The position numbers and the translations under genes were made by a program. The notes beneath the pieces were generated by a model. It saw only the letters and a program-made list of their open reading frames with translations. It made no database searches and was not told where the DNA came from. From contig JACGCK010000039.1 of assembly GCA_014925825.1 (NCBI GenBank), forward strand, positions 1 through 64,000: DNA of 64,000 bases, in the 5' to 3' direction. Numbering within the stretch: position 1 is the first letter of the stretch; each line of letters opens with the position of its first letter. Below are positions 22,101 through 30,700 of this stretch, in pieces. This stretch comes from Pholiota molesta. Lineage: Eukaryota > Basidiomycota > Agaricomycetes > Agaricales > Strophariaceae.

Positions 22101-24826
22101 GCTACTTCATCATCCGGTAATTCAGAGCTGTGAGGAATAGGTTCGAAGATAGGTGCGAAATCAGCTTTAATTTGTTCTTCGTATTTCTGGAGTTCGAGTA
22201 AAGAGGCTAATTCTTCTACTCTATTCGTGATAGCTGCTATGGGATTAGCTGGTTTGCTTTCTTTGTAATCGGTATTCTCGGATAATTCACGGCGTCGAAT
22301 TGCTAGACGCCACTTCAATTCAGCTTTAAACCTTTTCCTATTTTCTTTATATTCTGACCGGCGCTCTTTAGGAGTTAATAAAACAGGAGGGGGAGAAATC
22401 TTCCCCGGGTTCAGTAAATCGTAGCCACATTTTTTATCAATGACCGTTCGAAGCTCATGATCAATAACGATACCATTATGCTGGAGGAAAGGTAACCCGA
22501 GTAAAATTTCTGCACACAAGTTATTACAAATCAAGGCAATTGTAGGCTTAGACGACCAGGCGTTGTTAACGGAATTAAGAGTAATGACAACGAAATCGAC
22601 AAAAGAGAATGGGGTATCAGACCAGGCCAAGGTAGCGCCAATGGGTTTCTTGAGCTTGTGAATAGGTAGCGCTAATTTCAAAACGAGTTCAGGCCTAATT
22701 AAAACTAGGTGAGCACCGTCGTCGAGTAACGTTCTGACAGGGACAGAAAAATCGTTCACGGGAGAATCACAGGTAGCAGTCCACCAAAGGTGCTCGACTG
22801 TTATAGGACTTGTGCGTTCAAGACAAGCGTGATTACTCACATCATCTGAAGCGTAGCCATCATCGTCAGAACGTCTCTTTTCACTCGAGGAAGAAGGGGA
22901 GATCCCTCGCTGTGTTACTAAACCAATCGGTGAGCCACGTTGGGAGCGCTGCTCAGGCGATGGAGAAGGAGTACGCGGAGAACGGGCCCTGCGCAAGTTC
23001 GACGGTCCAGCTGAAGCGTTCTGGCGTAAGAATCTACCGTTAGTGACCGGCGCAGACTGAGCCCTATAATTCAGAGGGATTTCATGTTTGTAAGGGTAAT
23101 TGTGCTCGAGACGCTCTCGTTTGTTATCGACGCGGGGAGCCGGTGGGGGATTTTCGTGACGAGTGTATTGCGATGGACGGTTATGGTAGTAGCTCGCGGT
23201 GGCGGCGACAGGGGCGACGGAGGGACCCATAGGAGCAGGGTTGAAAGATGCCTGAGCAGGGACGATTTTTGGATTGACAGGAGAAGGTTTACCGTTGAAG
23301 CTACGCGCCCAGTCGTCGGTTATGACCTTGTAATTGATACCAGAGGGGGGGTCGTCATTGCATTTGGCGCCAGAATGATCGTCAGACAAGACATTGACAC
23401 GTCGGCATTTGTAGCAGCCACGGTGACGCTGAAGGATCGAACGCTCGTCCTCCGTGAGTTTGGGAGGGAAAATCCTGGGCCCAATGAAACCAACAGGAGG
23501 GTTATGAGTTGGATACGCGTTAGCGCCCGTTGCCACGTTTGAAGCCATAGCAGCGGTGGGAGCGTAGTACCCAGTCCTCTGGCGCTTGTTCATAGAGTCG
23601 TAGTCATTTCTGTTGAACCCAGCGTAATTCTCTCGAAACATCTTTTCGGCTGCGGAGGCTAGAGCTTCGTGCGCTTTAGCGCTCGTGATATCAAGCTTTA
23701 AAATCCTCGCAATCCATTTATCGAAGACCGGTTCGTCTTCGATACGCTCTCGTTCAGAGTCAGACAGGCTGTCGATAGCGTCGCGCAAACGTTTGGAGAA
23801 ATTGCGGGTCAAGATATCACGAAGCTCGGTAGGTTTCACGTAGTACTCGGAATGGGATAATTGGTTGTTTGCGATGGTGATACGCCTATAAAAGGTGGAA
23901 AACTTCTCATCGGGTTCCATGCGCGCGTGAACGTCGTTCTGTAAGATTTTTCTTTCCCAATCTTTCTCGAGGAACGAAGATCGCATTACGGCCATGAAAT
24001 CGCGGAAAGAAAAACCGTCTTCAGAATCTATAAGCGCTTCCCATTCGTCTCTGTTGCGCTCGAGCCAAGCCTCTAAAAGCTCGTTTTTGCGGAAACAGCC
24101 AAAAATTTCGGTGACGCGTTCCTCCTCGGCGATCTTCTTTCGATGGAAGTGAACAAGCGCTTCTTTCTCCCAGTCGCGTAAGAGAGCCGGGGTGATATTC
24201 TCGCACTCGAGGATCAAAGGAGGATATTTATGGGAAGTTTCAATGAAAGACGGTGCGCTGGCGGTAGTCATGATTTCGGAATCGGAAGAAGAGTCAGAGC
24301 CAGTGGGGTGAATGGCGATATTGTCAGAGTAATTCGTTTCTACAACTGAGGGTTCGCTTCCGGCTGAAGATTCGTCCGACGAACTCGAATTGTCTTCGGG
24401 ATGAGAAGGCTCGGATGGGTCAGAAGAACTTGAAGAATCGTCAGAAGGATCCGGAGGGCCGTCGTTTAAGGGACCGACGGAAGATGGGTTTGCTTCGGTC
24501 ACGGAAGAATCACTAGAATCCTCGATAGGGATGAGATCTGGGAGAGAGGATAAAGAAGAAGAACTGGAATCGGCTGAAGAAGGATTTGAGGATAAATCTT
24601 CGATATCTTTTGTGAAAGAAAAATCCGAAGGGTCCGAGTCACCCGAAGAAGGGGACGAATGGTTAGAGACTGGGCTTTCGACCTTAGGTTCCGGAGATCG
24701 AGACGTCCTAAGAACGGAACGGTCGTTATCACCCGTTAAGGGACCTAAAACGGGCAAGTTGTTCTGCCTAGCGGAAGCCCTAGTGAAACGAGGTCTAACA
24801 GGGGTGATGCGTGAGCCACTAGACAT
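19142..24826 (-). CDS. Gag-Pol polyprotein of the chromovirus, 1894 residues
   Basis: One open frame from ATG 24826. In order: a serine/aspartate-rich N-terminus; a Gag core (about residues 195-420); an unusual zinc knuckle CYKC..HSGAKC near 469 with CX2C-X9-HX4C spacing; an aspartic protease site LLDDGAHLVLI near 704; reverse transcriptase with YLDDIVIWS near 1071; RNase H (ATTDASD near 1221, YTDHKTLLNF near 1294); an integrase HHCC finger ending CVDCQRNKS near 1500; an integrase core with D in ALDFIGP, D in VSDRDKLF and E in PESDGASERT; and a C-terminal chromodomain (YYVEKFVDHKK..YLVRWVGEG, about 1836-1894). The chromodomain would steer integration to particular histone marks. Gag and Pol share one frame with no shift or stop between them, as in Tf1-like elements. 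Confidence 0.95.
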   Translation of the reverse strand: MSSGSRITPVRPRFTRASARQNNLPVLGPLTGDNDRSVLRTSRSPEPKVESPVSNHSSPSSGDSDPSDFSFTKDIEDLSSNPSSADSSSSSLSSLPDLIPIEDSSDSSVTEANPSSVGPLNDGPPDPSDDSSSSSDPSEPSHPEDNSSSSDESSAGSEPSVVETNYSDNIAIHPTGSDSSSDSEIMTTASAPSFIETSHKYPPLILECENITPALLRDWEKEALVHFHRKKIAEEERVTEIFGCFRKNELLEAWLERNRDEWEALIDSEDGFSFRDFMAVMRSSFLEKDWERKILQNDVHARMEPDEKFSTFYRRITIANNQLSHSEYYVKPTELRDILTRNFSKRLRDAIDSLSDSERERIEDEPVFDKWIARILKLDITSAKAHEALASAAEKMFRENYAGFNRNDYDSMNKRQRTGYYAPTAAMASNVATGANAYPTHNPPVGFIGPRIFPPKLTEDERSILQRHRGCYKCRRVNVLSDDHSGAKCNDDPPSGINYKVITDDWARSFNGKPSPVNPKIVPAQASFNPAPMGPSVAPVAATASYYHNRPSQYTRHENPPPAPRVDNKRERLEHNYPYKHEIPLNYRAQSAPVTNGRFLRQNASAGPSNLRRARSPRTPSPSPEQRSQRGSPIGLVTQRGISPSSSSEKRRSDDDGYASDDVSNHACLERTSPITVEHLWWTATCDSPVNDFSVPVRTLLDDGAHLVLIRPELVLKLALPIHKLKKPIGATLAWSDTPFSFVDFVVITLNSVNNAWSSKPTIALICNNLCAEILLGLPFLQHNGIVIDHELRTVIDKKCGYDLLNPGKISPPPVLLTPKERRSEYKENRKRFKAELKWRLAIRRRELSENTDYKESKPANPIAAITNRVEELASLLELQKYEEQIKADFAPIFEPIPHSSELPDDEVARIVLIDPKRQVKTRTYPCPRQYQDSFQALIKQRLDSGFIRLSSSSHCSPSFITPKADPKAMPRWVCDYRQLNDNTVPDNFPIPDVDNVLRSCAKGKIWAQIDMTDSFFQTRMHPDSIKYTAVTTPFGAYEWLVMPMGFRNSPSIHQRRVTRALQHLIGKICYIYLDDIVIWSDSLEEHIQNVKTVLQALIDARLYVNKKKTHLFKYEINFLGHKVSQSGIEADSKKVDKILDWPTPESTKDVRKFLGLVRYLNAFLPRLAIQSEILSELTFRKYDKCFPAWTPKHEMAFQNIKEIVTSRECLTVIDHYDPSKKIFVTTDASDTCSGAVLSFGETWSGSRPVAFDSMTFKGAELNYPVHEKELLAILRAIRRWKVDLLGSEFLVYTDHKTLLNFDTQKELSRRQARWMEELSIYNCKFVYVKGDDNTVADALSRFPHAKLASLDIAEASASHPYHFCPEEEVVIASIMPCSGVFACVNALSDKEIVRLSSSVTLDPKLVSEITACYQSDPWCQKLLSASKGITNLNIRNGLWFLSDRLIVPAGCSLRSLVFQIAHDTLGHFGFAKTYNAIRDSYFWPNMRTDLENSYIPSCVDCQRNKSSTTKPSGPLHPLPVPDSRCQSVALDFIGPLPEDDGFNMILTITDRLGSDVRIVPVRSDMTAPQLAIVFFDEWYCENGLPATLVSDRDKLFVSNFWSELCKITGIDIAMSSAFHPESDGASERTNKTVNQCLRFHVERNQTGWKRALKRIRFQIMSTVNASTGYSPFQLRFGQQPRVLPPLFPLDTEAATYKTTAKDIIEQVALDVSAAKDNLMVAKITQAFHSNKHRSDAPVYAPGDKVMLSTLNRRRDYRRAEENRVAKFMPRFDGPYMVISAHTDASTVTLEIPNAPNIFPTFHTSLVKPFQQNDSDKFPQRTLEAPGPVSVDGFDEYYVEKFVDHKKIGSKVHYLVRWVGEGPEEDRWIAGEYLDKNEALDKYWADRPGGNPFL

Positions 24827-25227
24827 CTTTTAACAGTAGGAGTCGAAAACGGGAGCTGGATTGAGAGAAATATCAGCGCTGGACAAGAGATCACAGCGAA
24901 GATCAGGGACGGATCAAAAATAAGCTCGAGCCCAAAATATATGCGCGCTAATTCCAAAAATAGCGAATATATGCGCCCCAAGAAGTACGATAGCCCAAGT
25001 ACCTGGGGATAAACTGAGACACGCTATAGGCTGGGGCTGGAGCTGGAGCTGGTGTCTGGAGAAAACTGGAGGATGCGGGAGACTGGAGTACTATACAGTT
25101 CCGTAGAAGAAGGAGAAGTAAACGGTGAAGCCGTTGTGAGAAAGCGATTAACGCGAGTCTTTGATGTGCACAGGAGTGTCTCGAGTGCAATAAATCCGTC
25201 ACAAGTTGATTGATGTCAAAAAAAAAG

Positions 25228-25492
25228 TGAAAGACCACTCCGTATGGAGTGGAATACACTGAAATGAAGCGAGGTTCGATGACTTACGGAATCGGACCGA
25301 AAAAGACAGGATCAAGTTGTGGATTTATTGAGTTTGGGTAAGAGCGGTGTCTATGAGAAGAGGAGGGGATGAGATGTGTGTGTGGTATGGTAAGAGTAGG
25401 TGTATATCGGAAAGGAAGAGGTAAGATCCTAAATGGATCGGACGCGTCGTATGTATCTACTGGTGTAAGGTCAGGTGACGGCCATCCTTACA
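25228..25492 (-). repeat. 5' LTR (right on the window), 265 bp
   Basis: Copy of 18707-18971. It should carry the promoter for the minus-strand transcript. The sequence just downstream on the minus strand begins C then nine T then GACATC, which lacks the TGG expected for a tRNA 3'-end primer site. Confidence 0.95.
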
Positions 25493-25497
25493 GCATA
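25493..25497 (+). repeat. Target-site duplication GCATA, right copy
   Basis: It matches 18702-18706 on the other side of the LTR element. Confidence 0.9.
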
Positions 25498-25632
25498 ACC
25501 CACAGCTCGCATCCTTTCCTGACCTAACCATACGGCATCCGAGTTGAATACCACGTTGGTTGAATACCATGTTCCAATTATGAAGAAACTTCCGCCATCC
25601 GCCCAGGTATATACACTCACAAAAAACACCCA

Positions 25633-26643
25633 TCACGTCCGTCCCTCCTCCGTCCGGAACTGCTGCTCCCGCTTCTCCCTCTCCACACCCGCCTCCAGCT
25701 CCATCTCGCGCAGCGCGACCTGCGCCCACAATGCGAACCCGCCGTCCTGGTACGCGCGCTCTAGCCGGCGCTGGGAGTGCTCCCAGGACCAGGCCTCCGC
25801 CGCCTCGGACGATGACGACGACGATGATGACGACGATGATGACGACGATGATGACGACGATGATGATGATGACGACGACAGAGGAGCAGGGGTGTGCAGG
25901 GGCGTCTCGTCGGATGCCGGGGGGCGCAGGATGCGCGAGACCAGGCCCGGCATAGCGCGCCCCATCACGGCGCGCATCTTCTCGCCGAACTCCCTCACCT
26001 ACAGAGAAGGCGCAGGCATCAGCGTCAGTACCAAGGTGGGGGGCCCGTGCGAAACCGACGCGAAACCGACGCGAAACGGAAGATGGAAGGGCCGGGAGAG
26101 GGGGGTGTACTCACATCGTGCACATCCATCGTCGCGCGCACGGCCCACGCCGCGCCCGCGCCGCCCGCGAGGACGAGCGCCGTCGCCAGCCCGAACGCCT
26201 TCGCCGCGAGCAGCCCCGAGTCCGCGTTCACGCGCGCGAGCGCGGACATCAGCTCCCCCGCGCTCGGCGTCTCGATCTCCGCGCGCAGGCTCGTCGCCCC
26301 CGTATCCCCCGCGGTTGACGATGCTGCCCCCGACGAGGAGAGCGCGGGTGAGGGCGGGGGGACGGTGGCGCCGGCGTGCGCGCGGCGCGGCGGGGGCGCA
26401 GAGGAGGTGCTGCGGAGGGCGAGGCGGGAGGTGCCGCGGCGGCGTAGTAGGAACAGGGGGAGCGCGAGCGCCAGGCTCGTGCCAACGAACTGGGGTGGTC
26501 AGACGGGGTAGGGTGCGCGGGAGGGCGGGGGTGCTTACGGCGGAGATCGGCATCCATAGGGGGACTTTGGTCAGCCGCTCGGGCGGCGGGGGCGAGGGGG
26601 CGGGAGCGTCATCGCGCACAGCGGCGGTCGCAAAGGGAGACAT
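25633..26643 (-). CDS. TMEM242-like mitochondrial membrane protein, 281 residues
   Basis: Three exons: 26643-26539, 26489-26115 and 25998-25633. Introns 26538-26490 and 26114-25999 both start GT and end AG, and the phases fit. A first membrane segment reads VPLWMPISAFVGTSLALALP with LFLLRRR after it. A second, KAFGLATALVLAGGAGAAWA, is followed by a VHDV..EFGEKM..AMP block that parallels the end of human TMEM242 as I recall it. In mammals TMEM242 helps assemble the ATP synthase c-ring and complex I; that role here is inferred. Exon 3 carries a run of about 24 serines coded by alternating AGT/GTC-type triplets (plus-strand GAC/GAT repeat near 25808-25881), then the conserved-looking WSWEHSQRRLERAYQDGG. 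The ATG at 26643 is the first in frame. Confidence 0.6.
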
Positions 26644-27734
26644 GACGCGTGGACGGTGTGGTGGAGAAATTTCTGGTGGTTGATTGGCGGTGTTTGCCGC
26701 GGGGATGCGAGGCAAGCGGAGCCAAATAGCGTGGGCGCTAACGGCGGTCGGATATAATTATTACGCTCAAGGGTTGCGGCGCCAATGTAAGTATGTACAT
26801 AGCTCATGAGACGAGAATGAGATCCTTCAGCGTTTTTCTTAAGTATTTCTGAGCCTACATTTTGGATACTCAAGATAGGTCTAATTCAAGCAACTGCTAC
26901 GTTGCCGTTGAATACTTGAGCGCTCAAGATTCACTTCAACAGAGTCTTTGAAGGTGGTTCTTGGAATTCGCAAATTGTTGCAACTTTTTAAGAACATGGG
27001 ACATATCCATGTTATTTTGTCAACGGGTAAGCCGCTGAGAGACAGCCGGGACGTACGAAAAAATAGCCTTGCCCACACGATTTCTGTGGCAAGTCAGAAG
27101 TAACGCCTCCGCGGAAATGTAATGCTGCCAAATGGACCCGGAGGGCCGCACCTTCTGAAATTCGAGGACAGTTGGCTTGAGAGTCAGAAGGTATACCTAC
27201 GCATGTCACGTAGCTCTATATGTACAGTTATGTGCACAGAATTCGGTGGTGATGTTAGAATAGAGCGAGGTGCCGTTAGACAAGACCCATTAGCAATGGC
27301 TATCCCACCTATTGCCATGATGAACATGCACCTGTAGGAAAGTCTGCTTGAAGATTGAACGCAGAAGGAAGCTGCTCATGCTCAGAAATACGACGAATCT
27401 GATGCTGTGACTCTATCGCTATGAGGGATTGGGCCCAGACTGCTGAATTTTAATGAAAGCTGTGGCATTTGGACTTGACGGTAATGGTTTGTGGGATAGC
27501 CGGCTAGGTACGGTGGCATGGTGGGATGGGCTTGGCCGCGGACTCGGCGCAAAGCGTGGGATGGAGGAGGATATATATAGCAAAGGTCTAGACCGGGGCC
27601 AGAAGGCGAGCGTGGGAAGGCCGAGAATGGGGCGAGGTCTAGGCGGCCGGAAGGACTGGAGCGCTTTTATCGACGAGCGTCGAGTGCCATGGACGCCCCT
27701 CCCCTCTCCATTTTATAAAAGTTCTGGCCCGCCT
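26644..27734. other. Divergent promoter region between TMEM242-like gene and SKN7
   Basis: No gene was recognised. The right part is GC-rich and holds a TATA-like ATATATATAG at 27571-27580, about 155 bp before the SKN7 ATG. TTTTATAAAA at 27711-27720 is too close to the ATG to be its TATA box. The left part should hold the promoter of the leftward TMEM242-like gene. Confidence 0.45.
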
Positions 27735-30700
27735 ATGGACGCTGCCCTGACTCTCGACCATCTCCAATATCCTGACGCCACTGCGCCTACGCGATCGACG
27801 CACACCGCCAACTCCACCGCGCACCTCCAGCACCAGCTCGAGCAGCAGCGCACACTCATCGAGCAGCACCGCCAGCAGCTCTCCACCCTCCTCCCGGCCC
27901 CGAACACGGCGCAGCTACCCTCGCGCGCCCAGCTGCAGCTGCAACAGCAGCAGGCCTACTTCGCATCGGAGGACCCGAACTCGCCGGCGTCCTCGTCCAC
28001 GTCCACGCCCACTTGGCAGTACCCGCGGCCCGCAGCATCCAGCTCGCGCGACGCGCACAACACCCTCGCCGACATCAGGCAGCAGTACCAGCACTACCAG
28101 AGCGAGCGCCAGGACCAGGAGGTCAAGCGCGAGCTGTTCCTGCCGCCGTCGCAATCGCAGCAGCTACCGCCCCAGCTCCAGAACTCCATGGCGTACAACG
28201 CCGACAGCAAACGCGCATCCTCGTCCGGGAGCGACCCCACGCTTCCCCACACCGTGCCCCGCGCAGCGGAGGATCCGATGCCCTCGACGAGCGATTTCGT
28301 CAAGAAACTATACAAGTACGTCATCTTCCTACCGTTTCGTCTCTCATATATTTCTTTGCAAGAGATTCCTTCCTTCTACTTCGTTTGCGAGTCACTCTCT
28401 GCTCTAAAATATAACACTCATCCACCCGCGATAGAATGCTCGAAGACCCCTCATTCCAGTCCGTGGTCTGCTGGGGCCCGCTCGGCGACTGCTTCGTCGT
28501 CAAGGACATGAACGAGTTCACGAAAGCGATCCTCCCGCGCATGTTCAAGCACTCCAACTTCGCGAGCTTCGTGCGCCAGCTGAACAAATACGACTTCCAC
28601 AAAGTCAAGAACACCGACGACAACCAGTTCGGCGAACACGTACGTGCCCCCCTCTCTCTCCGTCCCGTTCCTCTCCTCCGCCGCGTCCCCCATGTACCTG
28701 ACCCTGACCCCACGCACGCACAGAGCTGGACGTTCCGCCACCCGGACTTCCACGCGGACCGGCGCGACGCGCTCGAGAACATCAAGCGCAAGGTGCCCGC
28801 CGCGCGCAAATACACGCCCGCCGCCGCCGCTGCCGCGGGCCCCTCCACCCTCGCGCCCGCCTCCGCCTCTACCTCCTCCGCATACCCAGCGCCGTCCTCC
28901 GGCGCCTCATACACGTACCCCTCCTACGGCGCGTCCTCATCCACGAACCCCGGTGTGGGGAGCATCAGCAGCGCCCAAGGACAGACACAGGGCCCGGGGC
29001 AAGGCCGCCGCTCCCCCTCGCCCACACACGCCCACCTCACCTCCGAGATCGCGCGCCTGAAGGACGAGGGCGACGACCTGCGCGGGCGGATCCGCGCGCT
29101 GGAAAGGAACTACGAGAGCGTGCTGGTGGAGCTGGTCGGGTTTCAAAGGGGGATGGCGCAGCAGGACGGGCTGCTGCAGAGTTTGGTGGGGTGGTTTTTG
29201 GAGGGAGGTGAGTAGTGTTTCTTTTTCTTCTTCTTTTTCTTGGGTTTGGTTTGTTTTTTTTTTGTTTGAGAGGGAATGAGAGTTTTTTTTGAGGGAATGG
29301 GATGTGTGGGTGGCTGGCTGCCGTTGTGATTTTTTTTCGTTTTGGCTTCTTTGAATCCTTGTTTCTTCATTTTCAAGCTTTTTGCTTTCTTCTTCTTCGT
29401 TAGTTCCTTTGTGCATATCCTGATTCCGCTTTTTTTCTTTGTATACATACACGCTTTTTAAATTCGTCCGCCCCCGTATATGCACGCAGCTGCTTGCATA
29501 TACACTGTTCGTACTCTCAGTAATGTAGCGATGCGACTGTATGACACCCATCTTCTATCAATTCCCTCAATCGCATCACATCCTCGTCTCTATTGGCTCT
29601 GCACATATATTCACGTTTTGGCTTGGCCTTTATTTCCATAGGATAGATTTCATCTGCACATCCGTCTGCCGTGCTTTATTGCGGTTCGACAAATCGCAAT
29701 TTTTGGTTTGTGCGTTCGAAGATTATCCATATTTTCTACCCTACTTTTTTTTTTGGACTATGTATCTATGCCGCTTTGCGGTATGACTTGCTGCTTTTTT
29801 TCCCTACCTCTGTTTAGTTTACCCCCAGCCTTTCTTTTCAATTCTCCGGTATACCTTGTTGCTTTTTTCCCTACCTCTTGTTTAGTTTACCCCAGCTTCT
29901 TATTTCTCTGACGTGCAGCCGTTGGCAGGCCACCCATCTTCCATTCCACGCCCTCATCCCCTCCCCCAATGCAGTGACCCCACAGCCGATGGGGCCCGCA
30001 TCTCCCTTTCTTTCCCTCTTTCTTCTCCGCTTACCTTTCTGTGCTCCAAGAGAAACACCGTACTGACGCATCCTCCCCCTCTTTCTTTTTGATACCTCTC
30101 TCCCCCACATCCTCCTTTTCTACCTTTCCCCCGCGCCGCATGCCCCGTCTCGGCCCTCTCCCCCGCGGTCTCGCCTCCATCTGCGATGCGCGGTCTGGGC
30201 CCGTCCTCGGTTGATCGACGCGCTCTCGATCGCCTGGAACGATCCGGGCTTGATGATCGACTGACCTGGGCGCGCGTTCTGTGTGCTCGGCCGTCTCGCA
30301 CACCCGTTCCGACGTGGTAATATGACGTCGACGCATGCGGTTTCCGACGAATTCTCTCACATCGGTAGGGCGGCCGCCGAGGCTAGGCAGTGGGCCCAGT
30401 ACCGGGTCGCCGGCGGGGCAACACCAGAATGCCCAGCAACCGCCGCAAGAGCAGTCGCACCAGTCGCAGCAGCAACAGCAAGATGGAGGCGGCGGCGCGA
30501 GTGGGTCCGCGCAGCAGAATCTGAGGCAGAAGCTGCAGCAACTGCAGGCGGAGAGCCGCGCGCGCGGCGTGGGCGGTGGGGGCGCGCTCTACCCCCCGCT
30601 CGCGCCGCCCTCGCTCTCCGACCCCGGGCTGTTCCTCCCGCCGCAGGCCGTGCAGCGCATGCTCGGTGCCAGTGCCAGTGCCAGTGCGGGCGGGGCGCAG

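Larger units (their letters stand above)
18707..25492 (-). mobile_element. Complete Ty3/gypsy LTR retrotransposon (chromovirus), 6786 bp
   Basis: Two 265-bp LTRs that look identical throughout bound one long Gag-Pol frame, all in minus orientation. The LTRs have TG..CA ends. A purine-rich tract (CTTTGGGGGGAGCAG on the minus strand, 18972-18986) sits just before the 3' LTR. The 5-bp duplication GCATA flanks the element. Identical LTRs, intact ends and an unbroken reading frame indicate a very recent insertion, perhaps still mobile. No TGG-type tRNA primer site is seen next to the 5' LTR. It sits between the 3' ends of the F-box remnant and the TMEM242-like gene and breaks no recognisable gene. 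Confidence 0.95.

Noticed and set aside
23084..23542. 152-codon plus-strand frame
   Set aside because: Antisense shadow within the Gag part of the chromovirus frame.
25544..26683. 379-codon plus-strand frame with a long Asp run
   Set aside because: Antisense by-product of the GC-rich TMEM242-like gene; the Asp run is the complement of its serine run.
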